Of a stretch of 64,000 nt of DNA, positions 1 to 9,176 are shown piece after piece. The translations under genes and the position numbers were made by a program. Under the pieces are notes generated by a model, which saw nothing but the letters and a program-made list of their open reading frames with translations, did no database searches and was not told where the DNA came from. The stretch is from the NCBI RefSeq assembly GCF_014646755.1, contig NZ_BMNW01000004.1, positions 1 through 64,000 on the forward strand. Direction: 5' to 3'. Source of the DNA: Pseudomonas asuensis (lineage in GTDB: Bacteria; Pseudomonadota; Gammaproteobacteria; Pseudomonadales; Pseudomonadaceae). Each line of letters begins with the position of its first letter. Within the stretch, counting starts at the first letter, position 1.

Positions 1-105
1 AACCTTGGTCAGGGCTGCGGTCAGCGTTGTCTTACCATGGTCGACGTGGCCGATGGTGCCGACGTTGACGTGCGGTTTGTTACGTTCAAATTTTTCTTTA
101 GCCAT
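1..105 (-). CDS. tuf: Elongation factor Tu, N-terminal fragment (cut by window edge)
   Basis: Read on the minus strand, the first 35 codons begin [20 protein letters not shown] and run into the P-loop segment [11 protein letters not shown], the GTP-binding start of EF-Tu, which delivers aminoacyl-tRNA to the ribosome. The ATG is at 103-105 and a purine-rich stretch precedes it. The rest lies outside the window. The gene follows tRNA-Thr and tRNA-Gly on the same strand, the usual tRNA-tufB arrangement of gammaproteobacteria, so it is probably co-transcribed with them. Confidence 0.97.
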   Translation of the reverse strand, partial: MAKEKFERNKPHVNVGTIGHVDHGKTTLTAALTKV

Positions 106-186
106 CGACACTCTCTCCCATCAAGAATTGAGCAAGTAACGCCGCCATAAAATAAAGGCAGATATTCACATATCTGCCCTTAATAA

Positions 187-262
187 TGGAGCTCATGAGC
201 GGATTTGAACCGCTGACCTCACCCTTACCAAGGGTGTGCTCTACCAACTGAGCTACATGAGC
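187..262 (-). tRNA. tRNA-Thr (anticodon GGT)
   Basis: The minus strand gives a 76-nt cloverleaf beginning GCTCATGTAGCTCAG and ending in an encoded TCCA. The acceptor stem GCTCATG pairs with CATGAGC, the anticodon loop holds GGT, and the T-arm is GCGGTTCAAATCCGC. It lies 14 nt downstream of tRNA-Gly and about 80 nt upstream of tuf. Confidence 0.96.
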
Positions 263-276
263 AAACTACAACAAAC

Positions 277-350
<74 letters not shown>

Positions 351-372
351 AGAGCCTGTAGCTCTTGCAATT

Positions 373-390
373 TGGTGGAGGGATCCCTCC
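373..390 (-). other. tRNA acceptor-stem relic ending in CCA (probable tRNA-Tyr remnant)
   Basis: On the minus strand this reads GGAGGGATCCCTCCACCA: a six-base stem joined by two bases to its complement and followed by ACCA, which is an acceptor stem without tRNA body. Pseudomonas tRNA-Tyr starts GGAGGGG and ends CCCTCCACCA, and tRNA-Tyr normally occupies this position just upstream of tRNA-Gly. I infer that the internal arms were deleted. A chance palindrome is the alternative. Confidence 0.45.
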
Positions 391-496
391 AAAGGAGGCA
401 GCACTCTATTCGCTTGCTGCCGTCGTGTCAAGGATTTTCTTACTTTTCCTCAACTTACGTTGCTTTGACTGCCAACAAGTGGACTTACATGTTCAA

Positions 497-534
497 GGCG
501 GGCGCATTTTATGCATTTAATTTTCGGCATGCAA
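497..534 (-). promoter_or_regulatory. Promoter of the tRNA-Gly/tRNA-Thr/tuf operon
   Basis: On the minus strand TTGCAT (529-534) is followed by a 17-nt spacer, TAAAAT (506-511) and the discriminator GCGCCCGCC. A strong -10 with a GC-rich discriminator is typical of stringently controlled stable-RNA promoters. The predicted start is near 498, giving a leader of about 150 nt before tRNA-Gly that contains the tRNA relic. Confidence 0.6.
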
Positions 535-565
535 TCATTAAATGCAACTTTCGCTAAATTTTTCT

Positions 566-594
566 TAAAAAACAAAGGGCCGCCTAAGCGACCC
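566..594 (-). terminator. Rho-independent terminator of pckA
   Basis: Downstream of the pckA stop, the minus strand forms GGGTCGC-TTAG-GCGGCCC (one G-U pair) followed by TTTGTTTTTT. It separates pckA from the tRNA operon promoter. Confidence 0.8.
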
Positions 595-614
595 CTTATT
601 TTCTAGCTTAAAAA

Positions 615-2156
615 TTAAAGCTGCGGGCCTGCGGCCTTGATTCCGTCAGATACGCCACTGAACTTTTTGAAGTTCTCAATGAATTTGCCTGCCAGTGTTT
701 TAGCCGACTCATCATAGGCATCTTTGTCTGCCCAGGTATTACGAGGATTAAGCAGCACGGTATCAACACCCGCCACAGCCTTTGGAACGTCGAGATTAAT
801 GATAGGTAGATGCTCTGTCTCGACATCAACAAGCGCGCCACTCTGGATCGCGGCAATCACTGCCCGCGTAGTCGGGATATTAAAGCGCTTACCCACACCG
901 TAACCGCCGCCGGTCCACCCTGTATTTACCAGGTAAACCTTGGAGCCAAAGCCATTGATGCGCTTAATTAGAAGCTCAGCATACTCAGCAGCCGGACGCG
1001 GGAAGAACGGCGCACCGAAGCAGGTAGAGAATGTAGACTTGATACCTGACCCCGAACCCATTTCAGTCGAGCCTACCAGCGCTGTGTAACCTGAAAGGAA
1101 ATGGTAGGCCGCTTGTTCATTATTAAGGATCGATACTGGAGGTAGCACACCCGTTAAGTCGCAGGTGAGGAAGATTACGGCATTAGGCTCACCACCACGA
1201 TTAAGCTCAGCACGCTTCTCAATCAGCTCGCGAGGATATGCCGCTCGACTATTCTGGGTCAGGCTATCATCTGAGTAGTCTGGCTGACGCGACTGCGGAT
1301 CAAGCACCACGTTTTCCAGTACAGCGCCAAACTGGATAGCTCTCCAGATAACAGGCTCATTCTTTTCGGACAGGTCGATACACTTGGCGTAACAGCCACC
1401 TTCTATATTAAAGACGGTACCAACGCCCCAGCCGTGCTCGTCATCACCGATAAGGTAACGACTTTCATCAGCAGACAGGGTTGTCTTACCTGTTCCTGAC
1501 AGGCCGAAGAACAGCGTAACGTCGCCTTCCTCACCCATGTTGGCCGCACAGTGCATGGGGAGCACATCGTGCTCGGGCAGCAGGAAGTTCTGTACCGAGA
1601 ACATGGCCTTCTTCATCTCACCGGCATAACGCATACCCGCGATTAGTACTTTACGAGCAGCGAAATTGATGATGACGGTGCCATCGGAATTGGTTCCATC
1701 ACGCTCAGGTTCGCAGACAAACCAAGGGGCGTTGAGGATTTCCCACTCTTGGCGAGACTGAGGGTTGTAACTTTCCGGGTTAATGAACAGGCAACGACCG
1801 AAAAGGTTATGCCAGGCGGTTTCCGTAGTCATCTTGACCGCAAGGTAGTGCTCCGGATCGGAGCCTACATGAACATGCGAAACGAAGTGATCCCGCTCGC
1901 CGACATAAGTCGAGACGCGATCCCATAGCGCATCGAATTTCTCCGCCGGAAAAGGACGGTTGATGGAACCCCAATCGATGGCATCACGCGTAGACGACTC
2001 TTCAACAATGAAGCGATCGGCTGGCGAGCGGCCGGTGCGATGTCCAGTCCTGACTACAAGAGAGCCATTGGCGGCTAACTCACCCTCGCCGCGCCGAAGC
2101 GCCTCTTCTACCAGCTGCGCGGCGCTAATATCGGTATAAACGTTGGCTTGCGTCAT
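615..2156 (-). CDS. pckA: Phosphoenolpyruvate carboxykinase (ATP)
   Basis: This 513-residue protein has the length and motifs of ATP-dependent PEP carboxykinase, which converts oxaloacetate and ATP to PEP, CO2 and ADP as the entry step of gluconeogenesis in the cytosol. Visible motifs are the P-loop [11 protein letters not shown] (about residue 238), the metal-binding EGGCYAK segment (about 270) and the N-terminal [14 protein letters not shown] substrate loop. The ATG start is preceded by GGGGAA. It is a single-gene unit with its own extended -10 promoter and terminator. There is no sign of damage. Confidence 0.97.
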   Translation of the reverse strand: MTQANVYTDISAAQLVEEALRRGEGELAANGSLVVRTGHRTGRSPADRFIVEESSTRDAIDWGSINRPFPAEKFDALWDRVSTYVGERDHFVSHVHVGSDPEHYLAVKMTTETAWHNLFGRCLFINPESYNPQSRQEWEILNAPWFVCEPERDGTNSDGTVIINFAARKVLIAGMRYAGEMKKAMFSVQNFLLPEHDVLPMHCAANMGEEGDVTLFFGLSGTGKTTLSADESRYLIGDDEHGWGVGTVFNIEGGCYAKCIDLSEKNEPVIWRAIQFGAVLENVVLDPQSRQPDYSDDSLTQNSRAAYPRELIEKRAELNRGGEPNAVIFLTCDLTGVLPPVSILNNEQAAYHFLSGYTALVGSTEMGSGSGIKSTFSTCFGAPFFPRPAAEYAELLIKRINGFGSKVYLVNTGWTGGGYGVGKRFNIPTTRAVIAAIQSGALVDVETEHLPIINLDVPKAVAGVDTVLLNPRNTWADKDAYDESAKTLAGKFIENFKKFSGVSDGIKAAGPQL

Positions 2157-2240
2157 GTAGTTCCCCGTCGGCCCTCGGCCGGTCCTTTTGCGTTTTGTAG
2201 CTTAACCCGAGTTTGGCTACATAAAAAACGAAGTCGCGCG

Positions 2241-2271
2241 ATTATGCCAGAAAGCCTATTCCTGATTGCAA
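2241..2271 (-). promoter_or_regulatory. Probable pckA promoter (extended -10)
   Basis: Minus strand TTGCAA (2266-2271), a 19-nt spacer ending TGG, then CATAAT (2241-2246). The TGn before the -10 may compensate for the long spacer. It lies about 85 nt upstream of the pckA ATG, just past the hslO 3' end. Confidence 0.45.
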
Positions 2272-2274
2272 TGG

Positions 2275-3168
2275 TTAGTGACGGGTTTCTTGCGGTGTTT
2301 GGCTTCCACCGCCTGCAAAAATCTGCGCGACATCGGCAGCGTCGAACAGGTATCGCTGATTACAGAACTGGCAGTCGATTTCTATTTGACCACCCTGCTC
2401 CTGCAGTAGCAGTTCGACATCTTCCTGGCCCACAGAGACAAGCGCGTTAGCAGAACGTTCCCTAGAGCAGCCACAATGGAACTCTACGAGTTGTGGATCA
2501 AAGACCCTGACGGTTTCCTCATGATAGAGACGGTGTAATACCGTTTCGTTGGGCAGACCCAGTAATTCCTCTGCAGTCAACGTATTACCAAGCGTTGTGA
2601 GGTGCTCCCAGTTAGCCTCACGCGACTCTTTGTCCTTGTGCTTATCAGCCGGCAGTTGTTGAAGCAGGAATCCGCGGGCACGACGCCCATCAGCGTTGAG
2701 CCAGAATCGGGTAGGTAATTGCTCTGAAGTAGCAAAATAGTTTGAGAGGCATTCAGCCAGTGTCTGCCCCTCAAGCGGAACGATGCCCTGGTAACGCTGA
2801 CCATTGGTTGGGTCTATTGTGATGGCCAGGGTACCTTCAGGCATCAGATCTTTAAGCGTGGCATCTGGGGCAATGTCTTCTGCGTTGTAACGAGCGATAC
2901 CACGAACTTGTCTGGCGCTTGAGCATTCCACCATTAATAAAGGCAGCGCACCGCTGGAACGTGCCTGCAGCACAAGCAGGCCATCAAACTTGAGCGTGCC
3001 GCAGAGCAAGGCTGCTGCCGCAAGCATTTCACCCAAGAGCTGGGCAACAGGTTCAGGGTAGGGATGTTTTGCGAGAACTTCTACATAGCTTCTTTCGAGC
3101 AATGCAAGCTCGCCGCGAACATCGGTGTCTTCAAAAAGGAAACGCTGTGTGTAATCAAATGGAGTCAT
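2275..3168 (-). CDS. hslO: Hsp33 redox-regulated holdase chaperone
   Basis: The protein carries the Hsp33 C-terminal zinc switch: CGCS near residue 230 and CQFC about 30 residues later (CxC...CxxC). In the family these cysteines bind zinc when reduced and form disulfides under oxidative stress, which activates the cytosolic holdase. I use the ATG at 3168 (297 residues, [14 protein letters not shown]) because it matches the family N-terminus; an in-frame TTG at 3201 would add 11 unusual residues. The gene precedes pckA on the same strand and is divergent from the PAP2 gene. Confidence 0.93.
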   Translation of the reverse strand: MTPFDYTQRFLFEDTDVRGELALLERSYVEVLAKHPYPEPVAQLLGEMLAAAALLCGTLKFDGLLVLQARSSGALPLLMVECSSARQVRGIARYNAEDIAPDATLKDLMPEGTLAITIDPTNGQRYQGIVPLEGQTLAECLSNYFATSEQLPTRFWLNADGRRARGFLLQQLPADKHKDKESREANWEHLTTLGNTLTAEELLGLPNETVLHRLYHEETVRVFDPQLVEFHCGCSRERSANALVSVGQEDVELLLQEQGGQIEIDCQFCNQRYLFDAADVAQIFAGGGSQTPQETRH

Positions 3169-3246
3169 GACAAAAGTACGCTTGAACAGGGAAAATGACA
3201 AAAGCGTGACAACACTTACGTACAGTCACGTTTTCTGTTTACTCAT

Positions 3247-4065
3247 ATGGATTCATTTCATTCTATGGACAATGCAACACTCTTCCAAGCCAAGTGGCAA
3301 TGGCGAGCGTTCCTAATTAGCCACCTTGTGGCGCTGCTGTTGATTACTCTTTGGCTTATTCCTTCTGTACGCATCGCCCTTCTTAATATGGATGCGCACC
3401 TATTCCATGTATTGAACTCACCACTGGAAAGCAATACGGTCTGGCTACACGTCTGGGCTGTAGCCAGCCTGCGGCCGTTTGACATCGTTGTAGGTGTGAT
3501 TCTTCTTGCGCTTACCGTACGCGGCAATTGGGTGTTCAAGCCAGAGCAGGTGCGCAGCGCCTTGTTCGGACTGCTTACGGTATTGCTAACGCTGTTACTT
3601 ATACGCAGTTTCTTTACCAAAGCCATTGAAGCGGCTGGCCTGCAGCATGCCAGTCCATCCGACCTATTGGCCCATGCTATTCATATGAGCGATTACTTCC
3701 AAACCTGGGAGAGGACATGGGAGCTAAAGGATCGCTCCGGCGCCAGCTTCCCTGGAGATCACGCTTCGGTGCTCCTACTCTGGGGCTTCTTTCTAACCGC
3801 TTTTACGCGCAAGCCATTACAACTTATGGTCACCTGGCTGCTGGTATTCCTGTTCATGATGCCGCGCCTAGTGGCAGGCGCTCATTGGGCCTCGGACGAC
3901 TATATAGGCGGAGTTGCCATTGCCCTTCTCGCAATGGCCTGGGGGCTTTACACCCCCCTCGCCCATGCCGGCAGCCGTCTCCTGACCCAGATCACGACCC
4001 CACTCTTTCGTGTATCCGCTCATCTGCCGGTTATTAATCGGCTGAGCCTTGTCAGATACTGCTGA
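3247..4065 (+). CDS. PAP2-family membrane phosphatase
   Basis: A 272-residue protein with about six hydrophobic segments and the second and third PAP2 phosphatase motifs: SFPGDHAS (about residue 168) and RLVAGAHWASDDYIGG (about 205), containing the catalytic histidines. The first motif, KxxxxxxRP, is not obvious. Family members hydrolyse lipid phosphates or pyrophosphates at the inner membrane; the substrate cannot be told from sequence. The gene is divergent from hslO and convergent with hslR, whose stop lies 5 bp away inside the palindrome TGACTAATTTAGTCA (4063-4077). Confidence 0.85.
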   Translation: MDSFHSMDNATLFQAKWQWRAFLISHLVALLLITLWLIPSVRIALLNMDAHLFHVLNSPLESNTVWLHVWAVASLRPFDIVVGVILLALTVRGNWVFKPEQVRSALFGLLTVLLTLLLIRSFFTKAIEAAGLQHASPSDLLAHAIHMSDYFQTWERTWELKDRSGASFPGDHASVLLLWGFFLTAFTRKPLQLMVTWLLVFLFMMPRLVAGAHWASDDYIGGVAIALLAMAWGLYTPLAHAGSRLLTQITTPLFRVSAHLPVINRLSLVRYC

Positions 4066-4070
4066 CTAAT

Positions 4071-4487
4071 TTAGTCATTCGCCCGAGAGTCAGCGTCGCC
4101 CCGGAATCGATGAATCTGGCGACGCTGCTTCTTGGTCGGACGACCATCCGTTGCCAACCCAAGCGCCCCTGCCTTACGCATGGCAGTTGCGCGCTCACGT
4201 CGCTCAAGACTTTCCTCTGTCTCCCGATACAGTAACTGGGCCTCGGGCGCCCCGCGACGTTGTTGAGACAGCGAGAGGACCACAACAGTCTTCTCGTCGA
4301 AACCCTGACGAATCGTTAGCTCATCGCCGACCTTGGGTTCCTTACTAGGCTTGCAACGCTCACCACGACACTGAACCTTGCCTCCTTCGATAGCCGTTTT
4401 GGCCAAGGCTCGTGTTTTGAAGAACCGTGCAGCCCATAGCCATTTATCCAGACGGACTTTTTCATCTATATCTTGAATAGACGTCAT
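4071..4487 (-). CDS. hslR: Heat shock protein 15 (S4 RNA-binding)
   Basis: This 138-residue protein starts with an S4 RNA-binding domain (VRLDKWLWAARFFKTRALA at about residues 11-29) and ends in a basic tail (RPTKKQRRQIHRFR), as in Hsp15. In E. coli Hsp15 binds 50S subunits that carry stalled nascent peptidyl-tRNA and helps recycle them. The ATG at 4485-4487 is the only good start. Its position near hslO matches other pseudomonads. Confidence 0.92.
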   Translation of the reverse strand: MTSIQDIDEKVRLDKWLWAARFFKTRALAKTAIEGGKVQCRGERCKPSKEPKVGDELTIRQGFDEKTVVVLSLSQQRRGAPEAQLLYRETEESLERRERATAMRKAGALGLATDGRPTKKQRRQIHRFRGDADSRAND

Positions 4488-4564
4488 TAACGAAAACGCT
4501 CCGAATACTTATCTATTTTTGCCATTAGACCAGGGCTGGTTACAGGCATTCTAAAGGTACGATC

Positions 4565-5344
4565 ATGAAAACCTTCTTTCCTGAAGAGCTGACCAATCCC
4601 ATGCGGTGCCAAGGCTGTCATCAAAGCGAACCTCTTGGGTTTGATTTCGCTTTTGCCTATCAGCCCATTGTTGATGTGAGCACTCGCAGTATTTTTGCCC
4701 ATGAAGCGCTAATCCGCGGCCCAGAAGGCCAAGGCGCACTTTCAGTGCTTCAACAAGTGGATGCTCACAACCGCTACCGTTTCGATCAGCTGTGCCGAAC
4801 CAAGGCGATTTCAGGTGCTGCAAGGCTTGGAATGAAGGAAAAGCTTTCCATTAATTTCCTGCCGAACGCGGTCTATCGACCGGAGTTATGCATTCGCAGC
4901 ACTCTGGAAGCTGCCAAGCAACATAACTTCCCGCTGAGCAATCTTATTTTTGAAACAGTTGAAAGCGAGCATATTGGCAATAGTCAGCATCTGACGCATA
5001 TCCTGCGAGAATATCGGCAGTTCGGCTTCATGACGGCAATCGATGACTTTGGCGCCGGACATTCGGGTTTGAATCTACTAGCGGAATTTCAACCAGATCT
5101 CATCAAGCTGGATATGGCCTTGATTCGTAATATCGATCATGATCGCGTTCGTCAGGCAATTGTTCGAGGTGTTGTCTCCATTTGCATGGAGTTGAATATC
5201 GGCATTATTGCCGAAGGTGTTGAGACCACCGCCGAGCGCGACTGCCTGCGTGACATTGGCATTACGCTGATGCAGGGTTACTGGTTCGCCAAACCTGCTT
5301 TCAACGCGCTAGCCTCTATCGATAAGCAAATATGGGGACATTGA
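4565..5344 (+). CDS. rimA: EAL-domain c-di-GMP phosphodiesterase, RimA-like
   Basis: A 259-residue stand-alone EAL domain. The motifs for phosphodiesterase activity are visible: EALIRG (about 55), NFLP (about 97), FETVES (about 138), DDFGAG (about 160), IKLD and AEGVET (about 219). A short N-terminal CQGC pair precedes the domain and may bind metal. It is the first gene of a run with rimB and rimK. In P. fluorescens SBW25 the equivalent EAL protein is RimA, which controls RimK activity together with c-di-GMP. Assignment of that role here rests on synteny and domain match. Confidence 0.82.
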   Translation: MKTFFPEELTNPMRCQGCHQSEPLGFDFAFAYQPIVDVSTRSIFAHEALIRGPEGQGALSVLQQVDAHNRYRFDQLCRTKAISGAARLGMKEKLSINFLPNAVYRPELCIRSTLEAAKQHNFPLSNLIFETVESEHIGNSQHLTHILREYRQFGFMTAIDDFGAGHSGLNLLAEFQPDLIKLDMALIRNIDHDRVRQAIVRGVVSICMELNIGIIAEGVETTAERDCLRDIGITLMQGYWFAKPAFNALASIDKQIWGH

Positions 5345-5365
5345 TCCCGACTTCAAGGATTACGC

Positions 5366-5842
5366 TTGGACACACTCGACGAGCTGGCCATTATCGGCCT
5401 ACGTGAATGGGTCGCCCTACCGGAGTTGGGCGTAATCGGCCTGCGAGCCAAGATTGATACAGGAGCGAGCACTTCGGCCCTGCATGCAACGGAAGTCGTT
5501 CCTTTTGAGCGCAACGGTGAACGCTGGGTACGTTTTACGGTCCATCTGGGCACACTGGTGCAATCCCGGCATCGGCATTGCGAGGCGCCACTGGTTGCTA
5601 AAAAAACCATAAGAAGCTCCAATGGCCATGCCCAGAACCGCTATGTGATTCGAACAAATCTCGCCCTGGGTGATCGATCCTGGCCAGTAGAGTTTACGCT
5701 GGCCTGCCGAAAGAGCATGCGCTACCGAATGCTCCTAGGCTCGAAAGCACTGGTCGAAGGTGGCCTGATCGTGAATCCGGCCATCAGTTATGCGCAAGAC
5801 AAACCTATCCTATCCCTCTCTCCCGCTCCGGGTGCTGCATGA
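5366..5842 (+). CDS. rimB: Retropepsin-like protease partner of RimK (RimB)
   Basis: A 158-residue protein of the family once called ATP-dependent zinc protease (PF05618), with a retropepsin-type active-site motif [11 protein letters not shown] at about residues 29-39. The start is TTG at 5366, with AAGGAT 5 nt upstream; no better start exists. Its stop codon overlaps the rimK ATG in ATGA (5839-5842), so the two are probably translationally coupled. In P. fluorescens RimB acts with RimK in modifying ribosomal protein S6; its exact activity is less well defined. Confidence 0.82.
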   Translation: MDTLDELAIIGLREWVALPELGVIGLRAKIDTGASTSALHATEVVPFERNGERWVRFTVHLGTLVQSRHRHCEAPLVAKKTIRSSNGHAQNRYVIRTNLALGDRSWPVEFTLACRKSMRYRMLLGSKALVEGGLIVNPAISYAQDKPILSLSPAPGAA

Positions 5843-6744
5843 AAATCGCTGTGCTGTCGCGTAATCCTCGCCTGTATTCCACTCGTCGCCTGGTGGAAGC
5901 CGGGGAGCAACGTGGTCATCAGATGGTTGTGATCGATACGTTGCGCGCGTATATGAATATCGCAAGCCACAAACCGCAGATTCACTATAGAGGCAAGCCG
6001 CTCGAAGACTTCGATGCCGTGATTCCGCGAATTGGGGCGTCGGTAACGTTTTATGGCTGCGCAGTGCTGCGGCAGTTTGAAATGATGGGTGTTTTTCCAC
6101 TCAATGAATCGGTGGCGATTAGCCGCGCTCGCGACAAGCTGCGCTCTCTGCAACTTATGTCACGCAAGGGTGTAGGTCTGCCGGTAACTGGCTTCGCACA
6201 TTCTCCTGATGATGTACCTGATCTGATCCGCATGGTGGGTGGCGCGCCATTGGTCATCAAACTGCTGGAAGGTACTCAGGGTATTGGTGTGGTGTTGTGC
6301 GAGACAGAGAAGGCTGCCGAGTCGGTTCTGGAAGCATTCATGGGTCTCAAGCAGAACATCATGGTGCAGGAGTACATCCGCGAGGCAGGTGGTGCAGATA
6401 TTCGCTGTTTTGTGGTGGGCGACAAAGTAATTGCAGCCATGAAACGTCAGGCCAAACCAGGCGAGTTTCGCTCAAACCTGCACCGAGGCGGTACGGCAAG
6501 CCTGGTCAAGATTACGCCGGAAGAGCGTATGGCTGCTATTCGAGCCGCCAAGGTGCTGGGCTTGAATGTGGCAGGTGTCGATATTCTCCGTTCCAATCAT
6601 GGTCCGCTGGTCATGGAGGTGAATTCTTCGCCAGGCCTGGAAGGTATTGAACAAACTACCAACCAGGATATTGCCGGCATGATTATCCAGCATCTGGAAA
6701 AGAACAGCGCCCCCAACCTGACACGCACGAAGGGTAAAGGCTAA
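5839..6744 (+). CDS. rimK: Ribosomal protein S6 modification ligase RimK
   Basis: A 301-residue ATP-grasp ligase that adds glutamate residues to the C-terminus of ribosomal protein S6. Visible features are the N-terminal [20 protein letters not shown], the glycine-rich nucleotide loop [10 protein letters not shown] (about 139), and the metal-binding [13 protein letters not shown] (about 259). Length and motifs are standard. It overlaps rimB by 4 nt and is followed 3 nt later by ldcA. In pseudomonads RimK alters ribosome composition and so affects virulence and root colonisation. Confidence 0.95.
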   Translation: MKIAVLSRNPRLYSTRRLVEAGEQRGHQMVVIDTLRAYMNIASHKPQIHYRGKPLEDFDAVIPRIGASVTFYGCAVLRQFEMMGVFPLNESVAISRARDKLRSLQLMSRKGVGLPVTGFAHSPDDVPDLIRMVGGAPLVIKLLEGTQGIGVVLCETEKAAESVLEAFMGLKQNIMVQEYIREAGGADIRCFVVGDKVIAAMKRQAKPGEFRSNLHRGGTASLVKITPEERMAAIRAAKVLGLNVAGVDILRSNHGPLVMEVNSSPGLEGIEQTTNQDIAGMIIQHLEKNSAPNLTRTKGKG

Positions 6745-6747
6745 GGC

Positions 6748-7662
6748 ATGGCAGGTAGTACTTCTCTTCTTGATGCTTCCAGCTTTGCAGGCAAGGTGGC
6801 TCTGATCGCACCAGCCGCAGCCATTGCCAACGAGGCGCTGGAAGTGACTTACGCTCAGTTGGCTGAAATGGGGGTCTCCTATATAGCAGGCGAGCATGCA
6901 AGGGCTCGCCACCGCTATCTGGCAGGCACCCTGGATCAGCGCCTGGCCGATCTTTATGCGGCCTTTGAGCATCCGGAAGTGAGTGCTGTCTGGTGCCTAC
7001 GCGGCGGTTATGGTTGTGCTCAGCTTTTACCGCATATCGATTGGGCGCGTATCAGACGGGCTGGCCCCAAGCCGCTGATTGGCTTTTCCGATATTTCGAT
7101 CATGCTTAGCGCTTTCCATCGTCATGGCCTGCCCGGGGTGCACGGCCCAGTGGCTACGGCATTGGCGAAAACATATGGCGGCGAAGAGCAGGAGCATCAT
7201 GAGGACTCGTTCCGCAGTCTTGATCGGCTGCTCAAGTCAACCAAAGGCTATTTACCCGCCAAGCCTGTCAGCCGTGTAGGCAAAACCATTCAGGGACCAC
7301 TGATTGGCGGCAACCTTACTGCATTGGCCAGCGCTGAAGGCACAGGATATGGCCTCTATGCGCCTGCTGGCGCCATTTTGGTGCTGGAAGACGTGGGCGA
7401 ACCTTATTACCGAATCGAGCGTAGTCTTTGGCAACTACTGAACAGTATCGATAGCGCCCAGCTTGGCGCTGTCTGCCTTGGGACCTTTACAGACTGCCCT
7501 CGCAAAGGCGTTGCACACAGCATCGAAGAGATTGTTGCTGAATGGCTAGCACCGCATGGCGTTCCGCTATTTAGTGGGTTGCCGAGTGGGCACGGTCCAG
7601 ATAACCAGGCTTGGCCTTATGGTCGGGAAGCCCGTCTCGATCACGACGGGCTCCATTGGTAG
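6748..7662 (+). CDS. ldcA: LD-carboxypeptidase (murein recycling)
   Basis: A 304-residue serine peptidase of family S66, which removes the terminal D-Ala from muramoyl tetrapeptides in the cytosol during peptidoglycan recycling. The nucleophile region IGFSDIS (about residue 111), the glutamate region VLEDVGEPYYRIER (about 211-224) and the histidine region SGHGPDNQAWPYG (about 284) are all present. It starts 3 nt after rimK and is likely the last gene of the rimABK-ldcA operon. It converges with envZ 7 bp away. Confidence 0.9.
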   Translation: MAGSTSLLDASSFAGKVALIAPAAAIANEALEVTYAQLAEMGVSYIAGEHARARHRYLAGTLDQRLADLYAAFEHPEVSAVWCLRGGYGCAQLLPHIDWARIRRAGPKPLIGFSDISIMLSAFHRHGLPGVHGPVATALAKTYGGEEQEHHEDSFRSLDRLLKSTKGYLPAKPVSRVGKTIQGPLIGGNLTALASAEGTGYGLYAPAGAILVLEDVGEPYYRIERSLWQLLNSIDSAQLGAVCLGTFTDCPRKGVAHSIEEIVAEWLAPHGVPLFSGLPSGHGPDNQAWPYGREARLDHDGLHW

Positions 7663-7669
7663 CGTCAGG

Positions 7670-8983
7670 TCAACTAGCAGTACGAGGCAGCAGCAAGCCT
7701 AACGGCAACAGAACACGCGCCTCGACTCCACCGCCGTCACGGTTTCGTAGCTCTACGCTGCCCCCATGCTGGGCGGCAATGCGCCTGACGATGGCTAGTC
7801 CCAGCCCGGTTCCAGAGCCGGTGCGCGCCCGATTGCCGCGGATGAAAGGGTTGAAGATTTCTTCTATCTCATTAGGGTCGATACCTGGGCCCTGATCCAG
7901 AACACTCAGCACCACGTAGGGCGCAGTCGAGTCTCCCCCCACATGCGCTCTGACCTCTACAGCACCGCCGCCATGCTTGAAAGCATTTTCCAAAAGGTTG
8001 GTTAGCATTCGCTTGATCGATACGCGTCGCAGCGCGACTGGCGGTACGTCAGTTTGAGAGAGTCGTACGCGCTCTTCATTCTGGTTGTAGGGCGCTACTG
8101 CCTCCTGAATCAGATCGTTCAGGTTTGTCTCTTCCAGCGGTTCGTCCCGGCCATCACGTATAAAAGCCAGGAACTGATCAAGAATAAGGTTCATGTCCTC
8201 GATATCACGAACCATGTCCTCCGTCATCTCATCCGTTTCTGGCAGCAACTCAACAGCGAGACGCAGGCGTGTCAGCGGCGTCCGCAAATCGTGGGAAACA
8301 CCTGCCAACATCAATTCACGCTCACGCCCCGCCTGCTCCACATCATGAGCCATCTGATTGAAAGCGTGATAGACCTCCATGATTTCGCTTGGCGCATCGC
8401 TTTCCGGCAGACGAACACTATGCCCCTTCCCCAGTTCTCGTGCTGCAACGACGAGTCGCTTGAGCGGCCGGTTCAGCTGACCGACAAATACCCAGGCCAC
8501 AGCCGTAGAAAACAGGCCAATCCCGAAGAACCAGCCCAGCACGCTCCAGATGCGCTGGCCCCGCAGAGGGTGGGCATACAGCGGAATTTTGATCCAATCA
8601 GGCCCTAGTGATGGCGCCAGCACCCAAAGTGCAGGCCCCTGCTGTACACGCACCCTGACCTGGGTATCCGGCCCTAGCTCCTGCTGCATCTGTCGATCGA
8701 AGATCTCACTATAAGGCCAGTGGTATTCGCCCGCTGGAACCGTTTCCGGCGATTCATAGTGCAGTCCGGATGCCTGAGCGACAGCCGGACGGTCGTCTGG
8801 GTCGGCAGCCCAATAGGCGCGTAGTGTCAGCGCAGCGCCATGGCTGTATTGGCGATCTACCAGCACATCTTCGTTGAGCAGCAGATAAACCAGCGTCAGT
8901 GCCTTTGAGAACAGCACAGCAATCAGAACCAGCCAGAGCGAACGTGCAAAGAAGCTTTGAGGGAACCAGGCAGGCGTTTTCAT
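7670..8983 (-). CDS. envZ: Osmosensor-type histidine kinase EnvZ/AmgS
   Basis: A membrane histidine kinase of about 437 residues with an N-terminal TM segment, a periplasmic loop (about 40-155), a second TM and HAMP (about 160-230), the H-box VSHDLRTPLTRL (about 240), and the ATPase boxes NLLENAFKHG, DQGPGI and GTGLGLAIV. I use the ATG at 8983 (MKTPAWFPQSFFARS); an in-frame GTG at 8992 would add three residues. The partner regulator ompR is not adjacent: an opposed uppP lies between them, so envZ must have its own promoter in 8984-9176 or depend on read-through. P. aeruginosa AmgS is implicated in aminoglycoside and envelope stress. Confidence 0.92.
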   Translation of the reverse strand: MKTPAWFPQSFFARSLWLVLIAVLFSKALTLVYLLLNEDVLVDRQYSHGAALTLRAYWAADPDDRPAVAQASGLHYESPETVPAGEYHWPYSEIFDRQMQQELGPDTQVRVRVQQGPALWVLAPSLGPDWIKIPLYAHPLRGQRIWSVLGWFFGIGLFSTAVAWVFVGQLNRPLKRLVVAARELGKGHSVRLPESDAPSEIMEVYHAFNQMAHDVEQAGRERELMLAGVSHDLRTPLTRLRLAVELLPETDEMTEDMVRDIEDMNLILDQFLAFIRDGRDEPLEETNLNDLIQEAVAPYNQNEERVRLSQTDVPPVALRRVSIKRMLTNLLENAFKHGGGAVEVRAHVGGDSTAPYVVLSVLDQGPGIDPNEIEEIFNPFIRGNRARTGSGTGLGLAIVRRIAAQHGGSVELRNRDGGGVEARVLLPLGLLLPRTAS

Positions 8984-9176
8984 AGTAACCACACGTCGTT
9001 AATGCTCCGAGCATATTGACCATCCCGCGAAGGCACACTTCATGGAAAAGGCATTGATTTTGTTGAGTGACTGAACAAAACGGCTTTTTAACTGCCTCAC
9101 AGCCTCGTTTCGCTAAGAAATATTTTGATACATTTGCCCGACTTTCTTTTTAGACCTCCCACACTGGAGATATTTC

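Noticed and set aside
372..557. A 61-codon plus-strand frame near the tRNA genes
   Set aside because: It runs antisense through the tRNA relic and tRNA operon promoter and has no protein features.
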